NCBI RefSeq assembly: GCF_020386635.1
Contig: NZ_CP081942.1
Location: 372,001 to 436,000 of the forward strand
Source: Pseudomonas sp. MM211
GTDB taxonomy: Bacteria; Pseudomonadota; Gammaproteobacteria; Pseudomonadales; Pseudomonadaceae
DNA: 64,000 nucleotides
Direction: 5' to 3'
This document shows positions 25,615 to 35,436 of this stretch, in pieces. The notes beneath the pieces are model-generated. The model saw nothing but the letters and a program-made list of their open reading frames with translations. It was not told the origin of the DNA and searched no databases. The position numbers and the translations under genes were made by a program. The number at the start of each line of letters is the position of its first letter. Within the stretch, counting starts at the first letter, position 1.

Positions 25615-26466
25615 ATGGCAACCGAATGGCTCGATTTGCACACACCACCGGCCCTGCCCGGCTTGCTCCTGCGCGCGGCGATGCGTCGCGGTATTACCGG
25701 CAAGGTGCTGCCGCACCGAGGGCTACGTTGCTCGCTCAGCGTTGATGCCAACCACCTCGCCCGTTACCGCGAGCTGTGCGGTTTTACTGACGATGCCCGG
25801 CTGCCAGCCACCTATCCCCATGTGCTGGCCTTCCCCCTGCAGATGAAACTGCTCACCGAGCCCGACTTTCCCTTTCCGTTGCTCGGCCTGGTGCACTTGG
25901 AAAATCGTATCCGGGTGATTCGCCAACTCGCAGGGCTCGGCCCCTTCACGTTGAGCGTGGAAGCCAGCAACCTGGTGCCTCATGAGAAGGGCGCAGTGTT
26001 CAGCGTCATCACCCGCCTCGAGGATCAACTCGGTCTGCTGTGGGAAGGTGATAGCCGCCTGCTCTGCCGAGGCATGAAGCTGGACGGCCCGGCGATTGCC
26101 CGCAGCGAATCGACCCGCCTACCGCTGGACGATCTGGCCCAATGGCAGGCACCCGCCAATATCGGCCGACGTTATGCGCGGATCTCCGGCGACTACAACC
26201 CCATCCACCTTTCGGCACTGACCGCCAAGCCCTTTGGCTTCCCGCGCGCCATCGCCCATGGCCTGTGGAACAAGGCACGAGCCCTGGCGGCGCTGCAGGC
26301 GCACCTGCCCGCCTCGGGCTACAGCGTCGAAGTGCGCTTCCAGAAGCCGGTGCGGCTGCCGAGCAGCGTGCGCATGCGCGCCAGCCTGCCCGCGGCAGAG
26401 GGCCAGTTCGATTTGCTCGGCAAAGAGGATGTGTCGCATATGGTCGGCTACTGGCAGGTCATATAG
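25615..26466 (+). CDS. MaoC-like hydratase/dehydratase
   Basis: A 283-residue double-hotdog protein. The C-terminal part (about 170-280) carries the R-specific hydratase signature around ARISGDYNPIHLSALTAKPFGFPRAIAHG, with Asp and His in the catalytic D-x4-H arrangement (DYNPIH). The N-terminal half looks like a degenerate hotdog without these residues. It probably hydrates trans-2-enoyl thioesters. It starts at ATG 25615, which follows a GGAGCG segment. It is in the same neighbourhood as the thiolase and ketoacyl reductase. Confidence 0.8.
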   Translation: MATEWLDLHTPPALPGLLLRAAMRRGITGKVLPHRGLRCSLSVDANHLARYRELCGFTDDARLPATYPHVLAFPLQMKLLTEPDFPFPLLGLVHLENRIRVIRQLAGLGPFTLSVEASNLVPHEKGAVFSVITRLEDQLGLLWEGDSRLLCRGMKLDGPAIARSESTRLPLDDLAQWQAPANIGRRYARISGDYNPIHLSALTAKPFGFPRAIAHGLWNKARALAALQAHLPASGYSVEVRFQKPVRLPSSVRMRASLPAAEGQFDLLGKEDVSHMVGYWQVI

Positions 26467-26507
26467 GCGTCGTGAAAGAATGCGCGGCTACCGCCTAGGG
26501 TCACCGC

Positions 26508-26810
26508 ATGAACATCGCCGAACTCACCGCTCGCCTGCACACCATTCGTGATCGCAACGACTGGCGCCAATTCCACGCCCCGAAAAACCTGGCCATGGCT
26601 GCCAGCGTGGAAATGGCCGAGCTGGTGGAGATATTCCAGTGGCTCAGTGAGGATCAGTCACGCAGCCTGCCGGCTGACAAGCTCGAGCATGCCGGGCAGG
26701 AAGTCGGAGACGTGGTGCTTTATCTGCTTCTGCTGTGCAGCGAGTTGGGGCTGGATATGGAACAGGTGGTGCGCGCCAAACTCGCCGACAGCGAACGGCG
26801 GTTCAGCTGA
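26508..26810 (+). CDS. MazG-like nucleotide pyrophosphohydrolase
   Basis: A 100-residue all-alpha NTP pyrophosphatase. The magnesium-binding pattern ExxE-12-28-ExxD is visible: EMAELVE near residue 35 and QEVGDVVLY near residue 64. It is the short dCTP/dUTP pyrophosphatase-like type that removes pyrophosphate from non-canonical or excess nucleotides. Its stop shares a base with the start of cmoM (TGATG), so the two genes are translationally coupled. Confidence 0.85.
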   Translation: MNIAELTARLHTIRDRNDWRQFHAPKNLAMAASVEMAELVEIFQWLSEDQSRSLPADKLEHAGQEVGDVVLYLLLLCSELGLDMEQVVRAKLADSERRFS

Positions 26811-27559
26811 TGAGCGACCGGCACTTCGACGAACTGGCGACCCGCTTCGCCGAGAAGATCTACGGCGGCGCCAAGGGCGCGATCCGCCTCGCCGTGTTGC
26901 AGGCCGACCTCACCGAGGCACTGCCCGCGCGCCCACTGCGGGTGCTCGATGTCGGCGCCGGGCTTGGCCATATGGCCCTGTGGCTGGCGCAGTGCGGCCA
27001 TCAGGTCACCCTCGCCGAGCCTGCCGAACCGATGCTGGCCGGCGCCCGCGAGCGCTTCGCCGAAGCGGGTGTCGAGGCAACCTTCATTCACGCGCCGTGG
27101 CAGGAATTGCCAGGCCGTTTCGAAGCGCCCTTCGACCTGATCATCTGCCACGCCGTGCTCGAATGGCTGGCCGAGCCGGCCGCCATCCTGCCGGCGCTGC
27201 ATGGCCTGACCGCAACCGATGGCTGGCTGTCGCTGGCCTTCTACAACAAGGACGCGCTGATCTACCGCAACCTGCTCAAGGGCCACCTGCGCAAGTTACG
27301 CAAGGAAGAATTCGCCGGCGAAAAGCAGAGCCTGACACCGCAACGCCCCCTCGATCCGCGCGAATTGAAGTCGCAACTTGCCGCTCACTGGCAGGTCGAA
27401 CAGGAGAGCGGCGTACGCGTCTTCCATGATTACATGCCTCGGGAATTCCAGGCCAAGGCCGAGCTCGCCGACTTGCTGGAAATGGAATTGGCACACCGCC
27501 GTCACCCGGCATTCGCCGGACTCGGACGTTACCTGCACTGGATTTGCCGGCCACGCTGA
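26810..27559 (+). CDS. cmoM: tRNA 5-carboxymethoxyuridine methyltransferase
   Basis: A 249-residue class I SAM methyltransferase. The SAM-binding motif I is [12 protein letters not shown] near residue 45, and the N-terminal [25 protein letters not shown] segment is the CmoM (formerly SmtA) signature. CmoM methylates the cmo5U34 wobble base to mcmo5U. It is the second gene of a coupled pair with the MazG-like gene. The start is fixed by the TGATG overlap. Confidence 0.85.
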   Translation: MSDRHFDELATRFAEKIYGGAKGAIRLAVLQADLTEALPARPLRVLDVGAGLGHMALWLAQCGHQVTLAEPAEPMLAGARERFAEAGVEATFIHAPWQELPGRFEAPFDLIICHAVLEWLAEPAAILPALHGLTATDGWLSLAFYNKDALIYRNLLKGHLRKLRKEEFAGEKQSLTPQRPLDPRELKSQLAAHWQVEQESGVRVFHDYMPREFQAKAELADLLEMELAHRRHPAFAGLGRYLHWICRPR

Positions 27560-27585
27560 ACGCCTGCTCTGCCAGGAGAACCGTC

Positions 27586-28203
27586 ATGAAACGCATCGCG
27601 CTGTTGCTGCTCACCACTGCCCTGGCGGCCTGCCAGAGCCAGAACCCGTACACCACGGATTCCGTACCAATACCGCCGGCCCCGCCCGGTGCGGCCAACC
27701 ATTTCGACCGTAGCGCCTACCCCGCCGCGCCGCGCGACTACGCGGCCTATCGCAGCTGGGCCTGGCAGCAGCGCCCGGCGGGCAGCGCCTGGGCCAGTGC
27801 GGATCTGGTGCAGGACGCCCTCAACAATGCCCTCGATCAACGGGGCTTACGCCCCACCCAGGGCAATGCCGCTGCCGACCTCAAGGTGCGCACCGATACG
27901 CGCCTGGAACGCCGCGTACGTCAGGTCGCTGACAGCTACGATCCCTACTATGGAGGTGGCTATGGCAGCTACGGCAACCGCGGTTATTACGGCAACGGTG
28001 TTGGCGTGGGCGCCCGCGTTCCGCTGACTCGCAACTATGAAGAAGAGGTCGTGGTGGTGCGTATCGACTTCTTTGACGGCCGCAGCGGAGAACAGGTGTG
28101 GAGCGGCCAGGCAGAAATGCGCAGCAGCGGCAGCCAGGCGGAACGCGCCGAGGCCCTGCGCAAGGCGGTAAGCGACGCACTGGGCGAATATCCGCCGGCA
28201 TGA
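27586..28203 (+). CDS. DUF4136 lipoprotein (first tandem copy)
   Basis: A 205-residue protein with a lipoprotein signal peptide: hydrophobic [12 protein letters not shown] with the lipobox LAAC at residues 13-16. The mature part is the DUF4136 type with YRSWAWQ near residue 64, [13 protein letters not shown] (LxxRG), and [22 protein letters not shown] near the C-terminus. It carries a glycine- and tyrosine-rich linker ([18 protein letters not shown]). It is an outer-membrane or periplasmic lipoprotein of unknown function, and it is followed 33 bp later by a paralogue. It has a good AGGAGA Shine-Dalgarno sequence. Confidence 0.85.
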   Translation: MKRIALLLLTTALAACQSQNPYTTDSVPIPPAPPGAANHFDRSAYPAAPRDYAAYRSWAWQQRPAGSAWASADLVQDALNNALDQRGLRPTQGNAAADLKVRTDTRLERRVRQVADSYDPYYGGGYGSYGNRGYYGNGVGVGARVPLTRNYEEEVVVVRIDFFDGRSGEQVWSGQAEMRSSGSQAERAEALRKAVSDALGEYPPA

Positions 28204-28236
28204 CCCTCGATGTCTGACTGATTCAGGAGAACTCTT

Positions 28237-28800
28237 ATGCGCCGCCTGCCTTTGCTACTGATCCCCGTCCTGTTGCTGCTCGGCGCCTGCCAAAGCCAGC
28301 AGATCAACCGTGACTTCGATGCCAGCCGCGACTTCGCCGGCTACCGCAGCTGGAGCTGGCAGGAACCGGCCGTGCAGTACAAGCCCGATGATCCACGGAT
28401 TCGCAGCGACCTGACCGAGCAGCGTCTGCGCGGCGCAGTGGGCGATCAGCTCGACCAGCGCGGCCTGCGCCCTGCAGCGGCTGGTGCCGCGGGGGATCTG
28501 CGCGTACAGGTGTGGTTGATCGTCGACCAGCGCCAGCAGCAGGTCAGCACCGGCTTTGGTGGCGGTTTCGGCGGCTACTGGGGTAATTACTGGGGCGGCC
28601 CGGCCTACAACGAAACCCGCACGGTCGATTACAAGGTCGCCACCGTGCAGATCGACCTATTCGATGGCAAGGACGGCAAGCTGATCTGGCGCGGCAGTGA
28701 CGAACGCATCATGCGCAACGACGAGGGTAATCCCGCGCAGCGCGAGACGGTAATCCGTGAAACCGTGGGGCGGGTGCTGAGCCAGTATCCACCGCGCTAG
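28237..28800 (+). CDS. DUF4136 lipoprotein (second tandem copy)
   Basis: A 187-residue paralogue of the previous gene with lipobox LGAC at about residues 15-18 and the same landmarks: YRSWSWQ, GDQLDQRGL, a glycine-rich stretch (GFGGGFGGYWGNYWGG) and VQIDLFDGKDGKLIWRG. The two probably arose by tandem duplication and are co-transcribed. The function is unknown. After the stop comes a REP-like repeat pair. Confidence 0.85.
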   Translation: MRRLPLLLIPVLLLLGACQSQQINRDFDASRDFAGYRSWSWQEPAVQYKPDDPRIRSDLTEQRLRGAVGDQLDQRGLRPAAAGAAGDLRVQVWLIVDQRQQQVSTGFGGGFGGYWGNYWGGPAYNETRTVDYKVATVQIDLFDGKDGKLIWRGSDERIMRNDEGNPAQRETVIRETVGRVLSQYPPR

Positions 28801-28836
28801 GGCGCCAAGGCAGTGGGAGCGGCAAGGATATTTCAT

Positions 28837-28929
28837 TGTAGGAGCCCCGCCCCCGGGGCGAAGGGTGCGGGCGGCCCCGATATGGCGATGAAGCTGCCGT
28901 CGGGTCGCACTGGGGGCGGCGCTCCTACA
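28837..28929. repeat. REP doublet (REPIN)-like element
   Basis: TGTAGGAGC at one end and GCTCCTACA at the other, with GC-rich palindromic sequence (CCCCGCCCCCGGGGCG, GGGGGCGGC) between. This is the GTAGGAGC-type REP pair common in pseudomonad intergenic spaces. It separates convergent transcription units. Confidence 0.8.
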
Positions 28930-28949
28930 AATGCTCGGCGCGGCGGCTG

Positions 28950-29885
28950 CTAACCACGGCCGAAGCGATAGAACAGATTGGGTTCGCTGACGATATACAG
29001 ATTGCCTTCATCGTCGAAGGTCATGCCTTCGCCCTGAGGCACCGACTTGCCGAGGCCGGCGAAGTCGCTGTCTAGGGTGCGGAAACCGATCAGCTCGCCG
29101 GTCTCGCCGTCCAGTTCCATGATCCGTTTGGACTCGTCACTGAGCAGCGCCAGGTTGCCGGTGTGCTCGTCGAAGTGCACCGATGACAGGTCGGATGCGA
29201 ACACCGAATCGCGAATCCAGTCGTCGTGGTCGATGATTTCCAGGCCGAAATTACCGTTCACGCTGCCTTTGAAACCGCGGATTTCGTAGAGCTTCATGGG
29301 CGAATGCTCCTTGACCACGAACAGGCGATCCCGCGCCCGGTCGTAGCCAACGCCTTCGAAGCCCTGGTTGCCGTCACGCTGGATGCCCAGGGTCAGAGAG
29401 CGGTAGTCCTCACGGAACAAGGCCCCGGAGCGTTCCGGAACCGGCACCACCACCAGCGCATGCGCGCGCTCTTCGGCGAGCAGCAGCATGCCGTCGCCCA
29501 GGTAGGTCACACCCTCCACGTCGCTGAAGCCGCTCAGTGGATAGCGCGCCAGCACCTCACCGTCCTTGCTCATGGCCAGCAGCTCTTCGGGATTATTGAG
29601 CACCGCCCACAACTGGTCGCGTTGGTCGTCGTAGCTCAAGGCCGAAAGGTTATCGCTTACGCCGCTGACTACTTTGGCATCGATCTGAACCTTGTACTTG
29701 TGGGAAAGCAGGCTGTTCGGTGCCCATTCCGAGACCGCCGGGGTCGTCAGCCAGTAATAAAGACGGTCGTCCAGGTGCAGAGCCCGCATCTGATAACCAG
29801 CAACGAGCAGGATCAGCAACAGCAGCCACGCCCATGGGCGCAGGACGGGCAGCCGGGAAAAAGCCCGCTTGGCAGCAGATATCAT
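28950..29885 (-). CDS. SdiA-regulated-domain (YjiK-like) membrane-anchored beta-propeller protein
   Basis: A 311-residue protein with a single N-terminal transmembrane helix (WAWLLLLILLVAGYQ, residues about 19-33) and a periplasmic domain with beta-propeller-like repeats: NLSALSYDDQRDQLWAVLNN, GFSDVEGVTYLGDGMLLLAEE, GFEGVGYDRARDRLFVVKE, DLSSVHFDEHTGNLALLSDE and QGEGMTFDDEGNLYIVSEPN. This is the SdiA-regulated domain pattern. The ATG at 29885 puts the helix near the N-terminus; a longer in-frame version adds 25 residues of low quality. The ligand and function are unknown. Confidence 0.75.
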   Translation of the reverse strand: MISAAKRAFSRLPVLRPWAWLLLLILLVAGYQMRALHLDDRLYYWLTTPAVSEWAPNSLLSHKYKVQIDAKVVSGVSDNLSALSYDDQRDQLWAVLNNPEELLAMSKDGEVLARYPLSGFSDVEGVTYLGDGMLLLAEERAHALVVVPVPERSGALFREDYRSLTLGIQRDGNQGFEGVGYDRARDRLFVVKEHSPMKLYEIRGFKGSVNGNFGLEIIDHDDWIRDSVFASDLSSVHFDEHTGNLALLSDESKRIMELDGETGELIGFRTLDSDFAGLGKSVPQGEGMTFDDEGNLYIVSEPNLFYRFGRG

Positions 29886-30214
29886 GGCGATTCTCGTGTT
29901 CAAATGCGGGCAGTGTGCCCAAGGAATGTTGCAATCTGTCGGTACGGCAGACCGCATCATGAGAGGTGTACGGCGCGGCTAAGTTCCTAGACACCCGGCA
30001 GTCAGGGTGTGATGGCCTTACGCATTGATTACGCCGCGCTACGGTTTACCCGGCATTCGAGACCGTGCAGACTGCCTGCGCAGACAGAACAGATTCACGG
30101 AGAAAATCCCCACGCGCCGTTGTCCTAGGCTGTAGCGGCCCTCCTCCCACCGCACCAAGGCATCCGCCCTCGAGACCGTTCATGCAGATCGGCCGGGAAC
30201 CGAAGGAGAAACGC
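29886..30214. other. 329-bp spacer between divergent genes
   Basis: No gene seen. It should hold the promoters of the SdiA-regulated-domain gene (minus) and the bacteriophytochrome operon (plus). The in-frame ATGs upstream of the bacteriophytochrome start lack Shine-Dalgarno sequences. Confidence 0.6.
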
Positions 30215-32470
30215 TTGGCGACCAGCGAAACCATCACCTCATTGAGCAGCGCGATCGCCAACTGCGCCAAAGAACCCATCCATATTCCCGGCAGCATTCA
30301 GCCTCAGGGATTCATGGTGGTGTTCGACAAGCAGGCGCTCACGGTGCTGCAGGTGAGCGAGAACGTCGCCGAGTGGCTGGGCCTCGACCCGGATCAACTG
30401 CTGGGCCAACACCTGAACAGGCTGCTTGAAGACAGCGACTCGCTGACCGAGCGCCTGGCGCAGTTGTCCCACGATGAAACCACACCGTTTCACATCGGCG
30501 ATGTGCGCTTCCGCGAAGGCAGCCGCAGCGGCCAACTGATCGCCATGATGGTGCACTGCTACGACGGCGTGCTGATTGCCGAATTCGAGCCGACCAGCAA
30601 TGTGGTCGCGGCTTACAACAACCTCTACCCGATGGTGCGCACGTTCATCGGCCATCTGCAGGACGCCGACAGCGTCGATGAGTTGTGCCGCCTGTCAGTG
30701 GACGAAGTGAAACGCATCACCGGGTTCGGCCGGGTCAAGGCTTATAGCTTCGATACCGAGGGCAATGGCCTGGTGCTTGCCGAACGCATCGATCCTGATT
30801 ACCCCAGCTACCTGGGCCTGAGCTTTCCCGCTGCGGATATCCCGCCCCAAGCGCGCGCCCTGTACGTGGGCAATCGCATCCGCGTGATCGAAGACGCCAA
30901 CTACCAGCCTTCCGCCCTGCGCCCGTCGCTCAACCCGCAGACCGGCAAGCCGCTGGATCTCAGCTATGCGGCCCTGCGCAGCGTGTCGCCGGTGCACCTG
31001 CAGTACATGCGCAACATGCAGACCATCGCTTCGATGTCGATCTCCATCGTGGTCGAAGGGCAGCTCTGGGGGCTGATTTCCTGCCACCACGCACATGCGC
31101 GCCCGGTCGGCTTCCAGACCAGAACGGCCTGCGAGCTGTTAGGTCGCATGTTGTCGCTGCAGATCGAAGCGAAGATCGCCCAGGCACGCACCCAGCACCT
31201 GCTGCAATTGCGCCAGTACATCGTGCAGATGCTCTCGGCCATGGCCGACCGCGACAGCGTCAGTGAAGGCTTGCTATCGCTGCCCGATACCTTCCTGAAC
31301 TTCGTTCAGGCCAGCGGTGCAGCGATCATTTCCTCATCACGTTGCGACCTGCTTGGGCAAACGCCGCCCCGCGATCAAGTCAACGCACTGGTGCAGTGGC
31401 TGGGTGCCCGCAACGGTGAAGAGATATTCCAGACCGACAACGTCAGTCGCGATATTCCGGAGCTGCCGGGGCTCGCCAAACATGTCGGCGGCGTGCTGGC
31501 AGTGGCCATTTCCGAGCTGCACTCCCATTACCTGATCTGGTTCAAGCCGGAACAGACGCGCATCGTCAACTGGGCGGGGAAGCCTGAGAAATCCATCAGC
31601 GCCAGCGGCGCGCTCAACCCGCGCAACAGTTTTGCGCGCTGGCAGGAAGATATAAGCGGCTTTTCCACGCCCTGGCATCCACAGGAGCCGGAAAGCGCCC
31701 TGGAGCTGCGCAACGCGGTACTCGGCATCGTACTGCGCAAGGCCGAGGAAATGGCCCAGTTGGCCAGCGACCTGAAGAAATCCAACAAAGAGCTGGAAGC
31801 GTTCTCCTACAGCGTGTCCCACGACCTGCGCGCACCACTGCGGCATATCGCGGGCTACGCCGAGCTACTCGGTGACTTCGAAGGCCCCAAACTGTCAGAA
31901 CGCGGCGTGCGCTTTCTCGAGCACATCAGCGAGTCGGCACGCTTCGCCGGCACCTTAGTGGATAACCTGCTGAGCTTCTCGCAGATGGGCCGCTCTGCAT
32001 TGCGCTTCTCCGACGTCAACCTGCAGGCTCTGGTCGACTCGATTCGTGAAGAGATGAAGCCCGACTACGAAGGGCGCAACCTGGAATGGCACGTACAGCC
32101 ACTGCCAGCCGTGATTGCCGACGCGGTCTTTCTCCACTTGGCGCTGCGCAATCTGCTGGCCAATGCCATCAAATACAGCCGAGATCGCGAGCAGGCGGTG
32201 ATCGTCATCGGCGCCCATGAGGACGACGACGAGGTCGTGGTGTTCGTGCGCGACAACGGGGTCGGCTTCAACATGGAGTACGTCGACAAATTGTTCGGGG
32301 TTTTCCAGCGCCTGCACCGCATGGAAGAATTCGAAGGTACCGGCATAGGCTTGGCCAGCGTGCGACGTATAATCGAGCGACACGATGGCCGGGTCTGGGC
32401 AGAGGGAACTGTCGATCAAGGGGCTACCTTTTATTTCGCCCTACCCAAACGTAACCACCCCGCTGCTTAG
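30215..32470 (+). CDS. bphP: Bacteriophytochrome histidine kinase
   Basis: A 751-residue red/far-red photoreceptor kinase: PAS-2 (residues about 25-125), GAF (about 140-310), PHY (about 320-500), HisKA with His536 in SHDLRAPLRH, and a HATPase (NLLANAIKY, DNGVGFN, GTGIGLA). The biliverdin-binding cysteine is Cys17, just before the conserved EPIHIPGSIQPQG. The GAF pocket motif is present as AADIPPQAR. I chose the TTG at 30215 because AAGGAG lies six bases upstream; the ATG at 30182 lacks one. A stand-alone receiver follows 20 bp later, as in Cph1/Rcp1 pairs. No heme oxygenase gene (bphO) is next to it, so biliverdin must come from a gene elsewhere. Confidence 0.9.
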   Translation: MATSETITSLSSAIANCAKEPIHIPGSIQPQGFMVVFDKQALTVLQVSENVAEWLGLDPDQLLGQHLNRLLEDSDSLTERLAQLSHDETTPFHIGDVRFREGSRSGQLIAMMVHCYDGVLIAEFEPTSNVVAAYNNLYPMVRTFIGHLQDADSVDELCRLSVDEVKRITGFGRVKAYSFDTEGNGLVLAERIDPDYPSYLGLSFPAADIPPQARALYVGNRIRVIEDANYQPSALRPSLNPQTGKPLDLSYAALRSVSPVHLQYMRNMQTIASMSISIVVEGQLWGLISCHHAHARPVGFQTRTACELLGRMLSLQIEAKIAQARTQHLLQLRQYIVQMLSAMADRDSVSEGLLSLPDTFLNFVQASGAAIISSSRCDLLGQTPPRDQVNALVQWLGARNGEEIFQTDNVSRDIPELPGLAKHVGGVLAVAISELHSHYLIWFKPEQTRIVNWAGKPEKSISASGALNPRNSFARWQEDISGFSTPWHPQEPESALELRNAVLGIVLRKAEEMAQLASDLKKSNKELEAFSYSVSHDLRAPLRHIAGYAELLGDFEGPKLSERGVRFLEHISESARFAGTLVDNLLSFSQMGRSALRFSDVNLQALVDSIREEMKPDYEGRNLEWHVQPLPAVIADAVFLHLALRNLLANAIKYSRDREQAVIVIGAHEDDDEVVVFVRDNGVGFNMEYVDKLFGVFQRLHRMEEFEGTGIGLASVRRIIERHDGRVWAEGTVDQGATFYFALPKRNHPAA

Positions 32471-32490
32471 ATGACGGGAAGAGGACTTGA

Positions 32491-32976
32491 ATGCTAAAAC
32501 CGATTCTGCTGGTCGAAGACAACCCCCACGATCTGGAACTGACCCTGATCGCCCTGGAGCGTAGTCAGCTAGCCAATGACGTAATCATCATGCGAGACGG
32601 CGCAGAAGCGCTGGATTACCTGTTTCGCCGTGGCGACTACGCCGACCGCCTGCCCGGCAATCCGGCGATCATGATGCTCGACCTCAAGCTGCCCAAGGTC
32701 GATGGTCTGCAAGTGCTGGAGACCGTTCGCGAATCGCCTGAATTGCGCAGCATCCCGATTGTCATGCTCACCTCATCGCGTGAAGGCCCGGATCTGCAGC
32801 GAGCTTACGAATTGAACGTGAACGCTTACGTGGTCAAGCCGGTCGAATTCAAGGCATTCGTCTCCGCTATCTCCGATCTTGGTATTTTTTGGGCAGTACT
32901 CAACGAGCCGCCTCCTGGTTCGCTGCGCCTGCACCGACGCAACGCAGAGACCGATCCGGAATCTGGCAGCGATTGA
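32491..32976 (+). CDS. Stand-alone response regulator (Rcp1-like)
   Basis: A 161-residue receiver-only protein. The phosphoacceptor is Asp64 in MLDLKLPKVDG; the acidic pair is Glu9-Asp10 in VEDNPHD, the threonine switch is in MLTSSRE and the lysine is in VVKPVEF. The insertion between beta-3 and alpha-3 (FRRGDYADRLPG) is typical of phytochrome-partnered Rcp1-type regulators. No DNA-binding domain follows, so it likely acts as a phosphorelay intermediate. It is in an operon with bphP. Confidence 0.88.
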   Translation: MLKPILLVEDNPHDLELTLIALERSQLANDVIIMRDGAEALDYLFRRGDYADRLPGNPAIMMLDLKLPKVDGLQVLETVRESPELRSIPIVMLTSSREGPDLQRAYELNVNAYVVKPVEFKAFVSAISDLGIFWAVLNEPPPGSLRLHRRNAETDPESGSD

Positions 32977-33037
32977 AGACCAACACGGTTTCGCTTGAAG
33001 CGCAGGCCTAATCCAGACAGTAACTGATGACCTTTCC

Positions 33038-35428
33038 ATGCCGCTCGAGCCTCTGAAACTGCTGTTTATCGAAGACAGTCCGCGTGATGCGGAACTGGCC
33101 CTGCTGACACTGGAACGCAATGGGCTGGTCGTCGACAGCACCTTGGTCTATGACCATCAAGCGGCCGAACTCGCACTGCAGAAAGGCAGCTTCGATCTGA
33201 TCCTTTCGGACTATCTATTACCCGGCTCCTCAGGTGCCCAAGCGCTGGAAGTTGCACGCCGGCTGGCACCGCGAACGCCCTTCATCTTCCTGTCCGGCAT
33301 GTTCGGTGAAGAACACGCCGTAGAGATGATGCGCCTGGGCGCTGTCGATTACGTCCTCAAGCAGAACCTGCCCTTCCTGCCCAAGGCCGTCGACCGGGCC
33401 ATGGCCGAGGTCAATGAGCGCCAGGAACGCCGGCGTGTCGAAGACACGCTGCAAGCCGTCGAAGCACGCGCTCGAATGGCCATTGGCGCAGCACGCATGG
33501 GCATGTGGGATTACGTACCCGCGACCGACAGCATGATCTGGGACGAGCGCTGCAGGGCGCTCTATGAGCTGGATGCCGATGCTGACGTCGGCATGGCGAT
33601 GTTCTACGAACGCTGCCATCCCGATGATCGTCTGCAATTGCGCAAGCAAGTCGCCGAAGCGTTGTCCAAAGACACCGGCAACGAGTTCCAGGCTGAATTC
33701 CGCCTGCCGTTGAGCAATGGCAGCGAACGCTGGATTTCCGCCCGTGGCCAGGCCTTTTTCGATCAGGGCACCTGCACGCGTTTCCTCGGTGTGCTGCACG
33801 ACATCACCGAACAGAAGCAAGCCAACGAAGCCCTGCTGCGCCTCAACGACATGCTCGGTGAGCGCGTCGAAAAACGCACCCGCGAGCGTGACCGCAACTG
33901 GGAACTGTCCCGCGACCTGCTCGCCGTACTGCGTTTCGACATGCACCCCAGCGCGCTCAACCCGGCATGGGAACAGACCCTCGGCTGGTCGCGTCAGGAA
34001 CTGATCCAGGGGCCGCTCTGGGAGTTGGTGCATCCCGAAGATCTCACCGACACCCTGCAACAGATCGAGCAAGTAACCTCGGATAACGTCTCCGTACGCT
34101 TCGTCAACCGCGTGCGCCATGCCAATGGTGACTACCACTGGCTGTCCTGGATTCTGGTGCGCGACGACGACCTGCTCTACGCCGCGGTGCGCGACATTAC
34201 CCACGAGCGAGCCGTGGTCGATGAGCTCGCCGCCACCAACCACCAGTTGCGCGAACAGATCGCCGAACGCGAACGCGTCGAGGCGACCCTGCAGCAAATG
34301 CAGCGCCTCGAAGCGGTCGGCCAGCTCACTGCGGGCGTGGCCCACGACTTCAACAACCTGCTGACGGTGGTGCTGACCAGTACCAGCTTCCTGATCCGCG
34401 ATCTGGAAAAGGGCAACCTGGACAAAGCCCGCAGTCGCCTGCAGAACATCACCGATGCCGGCGAGCGGGGCGCCAAGCTCACCGGCCAGTTGCTGGCCTT
34501 CTCGCGGCGCCAGCGCCTGGTACCGGAAGCGGTCAACCTGGGCGAAACCGTGCTCGGCATGCTGGAACTGCTGAAGAGCACCCTGGGCGGCAGCGTACTG
34601 ATCGAAACAACGACCGAGCCCGGCCTGTGGCACGCGCGGGTCGACCCGACGCAGATCGAACTGATCATCCTCAACCTGGCGATCAACGCTCGCGACGCCA
34701 TGGTCGTGGGCGGCGCCCTGCGACTGAGCACCAGTAACGAGGTGATCACCCACACCCCACGTCGCCCGGAAGACCCAGAGCCCGGCGATTACGTGGTGTT
34801 GTCGGTACAGGATTCCGGCAGCGGTATGAGCGATGCTGTACTGGCCAAGGCCTTCGAGCCTTTTTTCACCACCAAGGAAATTGGCAAGGGCTCGGGGCTC
34901 GGCCTGGCCCAGGTATTCGGTTTCGCCAAGCAGTCCGGTGGTGGCGCACGCATCCTCACGGAAATCGGCGTCGGCACTACGGTCAAGGTGTATCTGCCGG
35001 GCCTGCGCAACGTCACGCCGGCCACCGACGAAATCTCCAGCCAGCCGCTGCCGGTCGCAGAGCATGGTGCACAACGCACCATTCTGCTGGTCGATGATGA
35101 TCCACAGGTGCGCGAAGTCACCGCGTTGACGCTGGATGCCCTCGGTTACCAAGTGCGCGAAGCCGACAGCGGCGCCGCAGCCTTGAGCAAACTCGACGAC
35201 GACATTGACCTGCTGCTCGCCGATTTCGCCATGCCCGGTATGAACGGTGCCGAGCTGGCCCAAATCGCGCGTCAGCGCTACCCGGAGCTGCCAGTGGTGT
35301 TCGTGACCGGTTACGCCGAACTGGGCGGGCTGGACGCCGATGAAGCCTTTATCGTGCAGAAGCCTTATCGCAGCGAAGAGCTGGCGGAAAAGCTGCAGTA
35401 CGCCTTTGCCGGCAACAAACCTAGCTGA
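33038..35428 (+). CDS. Hybrid sensor histidine kinase REC-PAS-PAS-HK-REC
   Basis: A 796-residue cytoplasmic hybrid kinase. Order: N-terminal receiver (residues about 6-120, with phosphoacceptor Asp in LILSDYLLPGSSG), two PAS domains (about 140-270 and 290-395), a coiled linker, HisKA with AHDFNNLL (His near 435), a HATPase ([30 protein letters not shown]), and a C-terminal receiver (about 680-790, LLLADFAMPGMNG). There are no membrane segments. It lies 61 bp after the receiver gene in the light-sensing cluster and may be the downstream phosphorelay partner. Confidence 0.88.
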   Translation: MPLEPLKLLFIEDSPRDAELALLTLERNGLVVDSTLVYDHQAAELALQKGSFDLILSDYLLPGSSGAQALEVARRLAPRTPFIFLSGMFGEEHAVEMMRLGAVDYVLKQNLPFLPKAVDRAMAEVNERQERRRVEDTLQAVEARARMAIGAARMGMWDYVPATDSMIWDERCRALYELDADADVGMAMFYERCHPDDRLQLRKQVAEALSKDTGNEFQAEFRLPLSNGSERWISARGQAFFDQGTCTRFLGVLHDITEQKQANEALLRLNDMLGERVEKRTRERDRNWELSRDLLAVLRFDMHPSALNPAWEQTLGWSRQELIQGPLWELVHPEDLTDTLQQIEQVTSDNVSVRFVNRVRHANGDYHWLSWILVRDDDLLYAAVRDITHERAVVDELAATNHQLREQIAERERVEATLQQMQRLEAVGQLTAGVAHDFNNLLTVVLTSTSFLIRDLEKGNLDKARSRLQNITDAGERGAKLTGQLLAFSRRQRLVPEAVNLGETVLGMLELLKSTLGGSVLIETTTEPGLWHARVDPTQIELIILNLAINARDAMVVGGALRLSTSNEVITHTPRRPEDPEPGDYVVLSVQDSGSGMSDAVLAKAFEPFFTTKEIGKGSGLGLAQVFGFAKQSGGGARILTEIGVGTTVKVYLPGLRNVTPATDEISSQPLPVAEHGAQRTILLVDDDPQVREVTALTLDALGYQVREADSGAAALSKLDDDIDLLLADFAMPGMNGAELAQIARQRYPELPVVFVTGYAELGGLDADEAFIVQKPYRSEELAEKLQYAFAGNKPS

Positions 35429-35436
35429 ATCCAGAC

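Noticed and set aside
30065..30214. Longer N-terminus for the bacteriophytochrome
   Set aside because: The upstream in-frame ATGs (30065, 30182) lack a ribosome site, and the extra residues are proline/arginine-rich and not part of the PAS domain. The TTG at 30215 has a good one.
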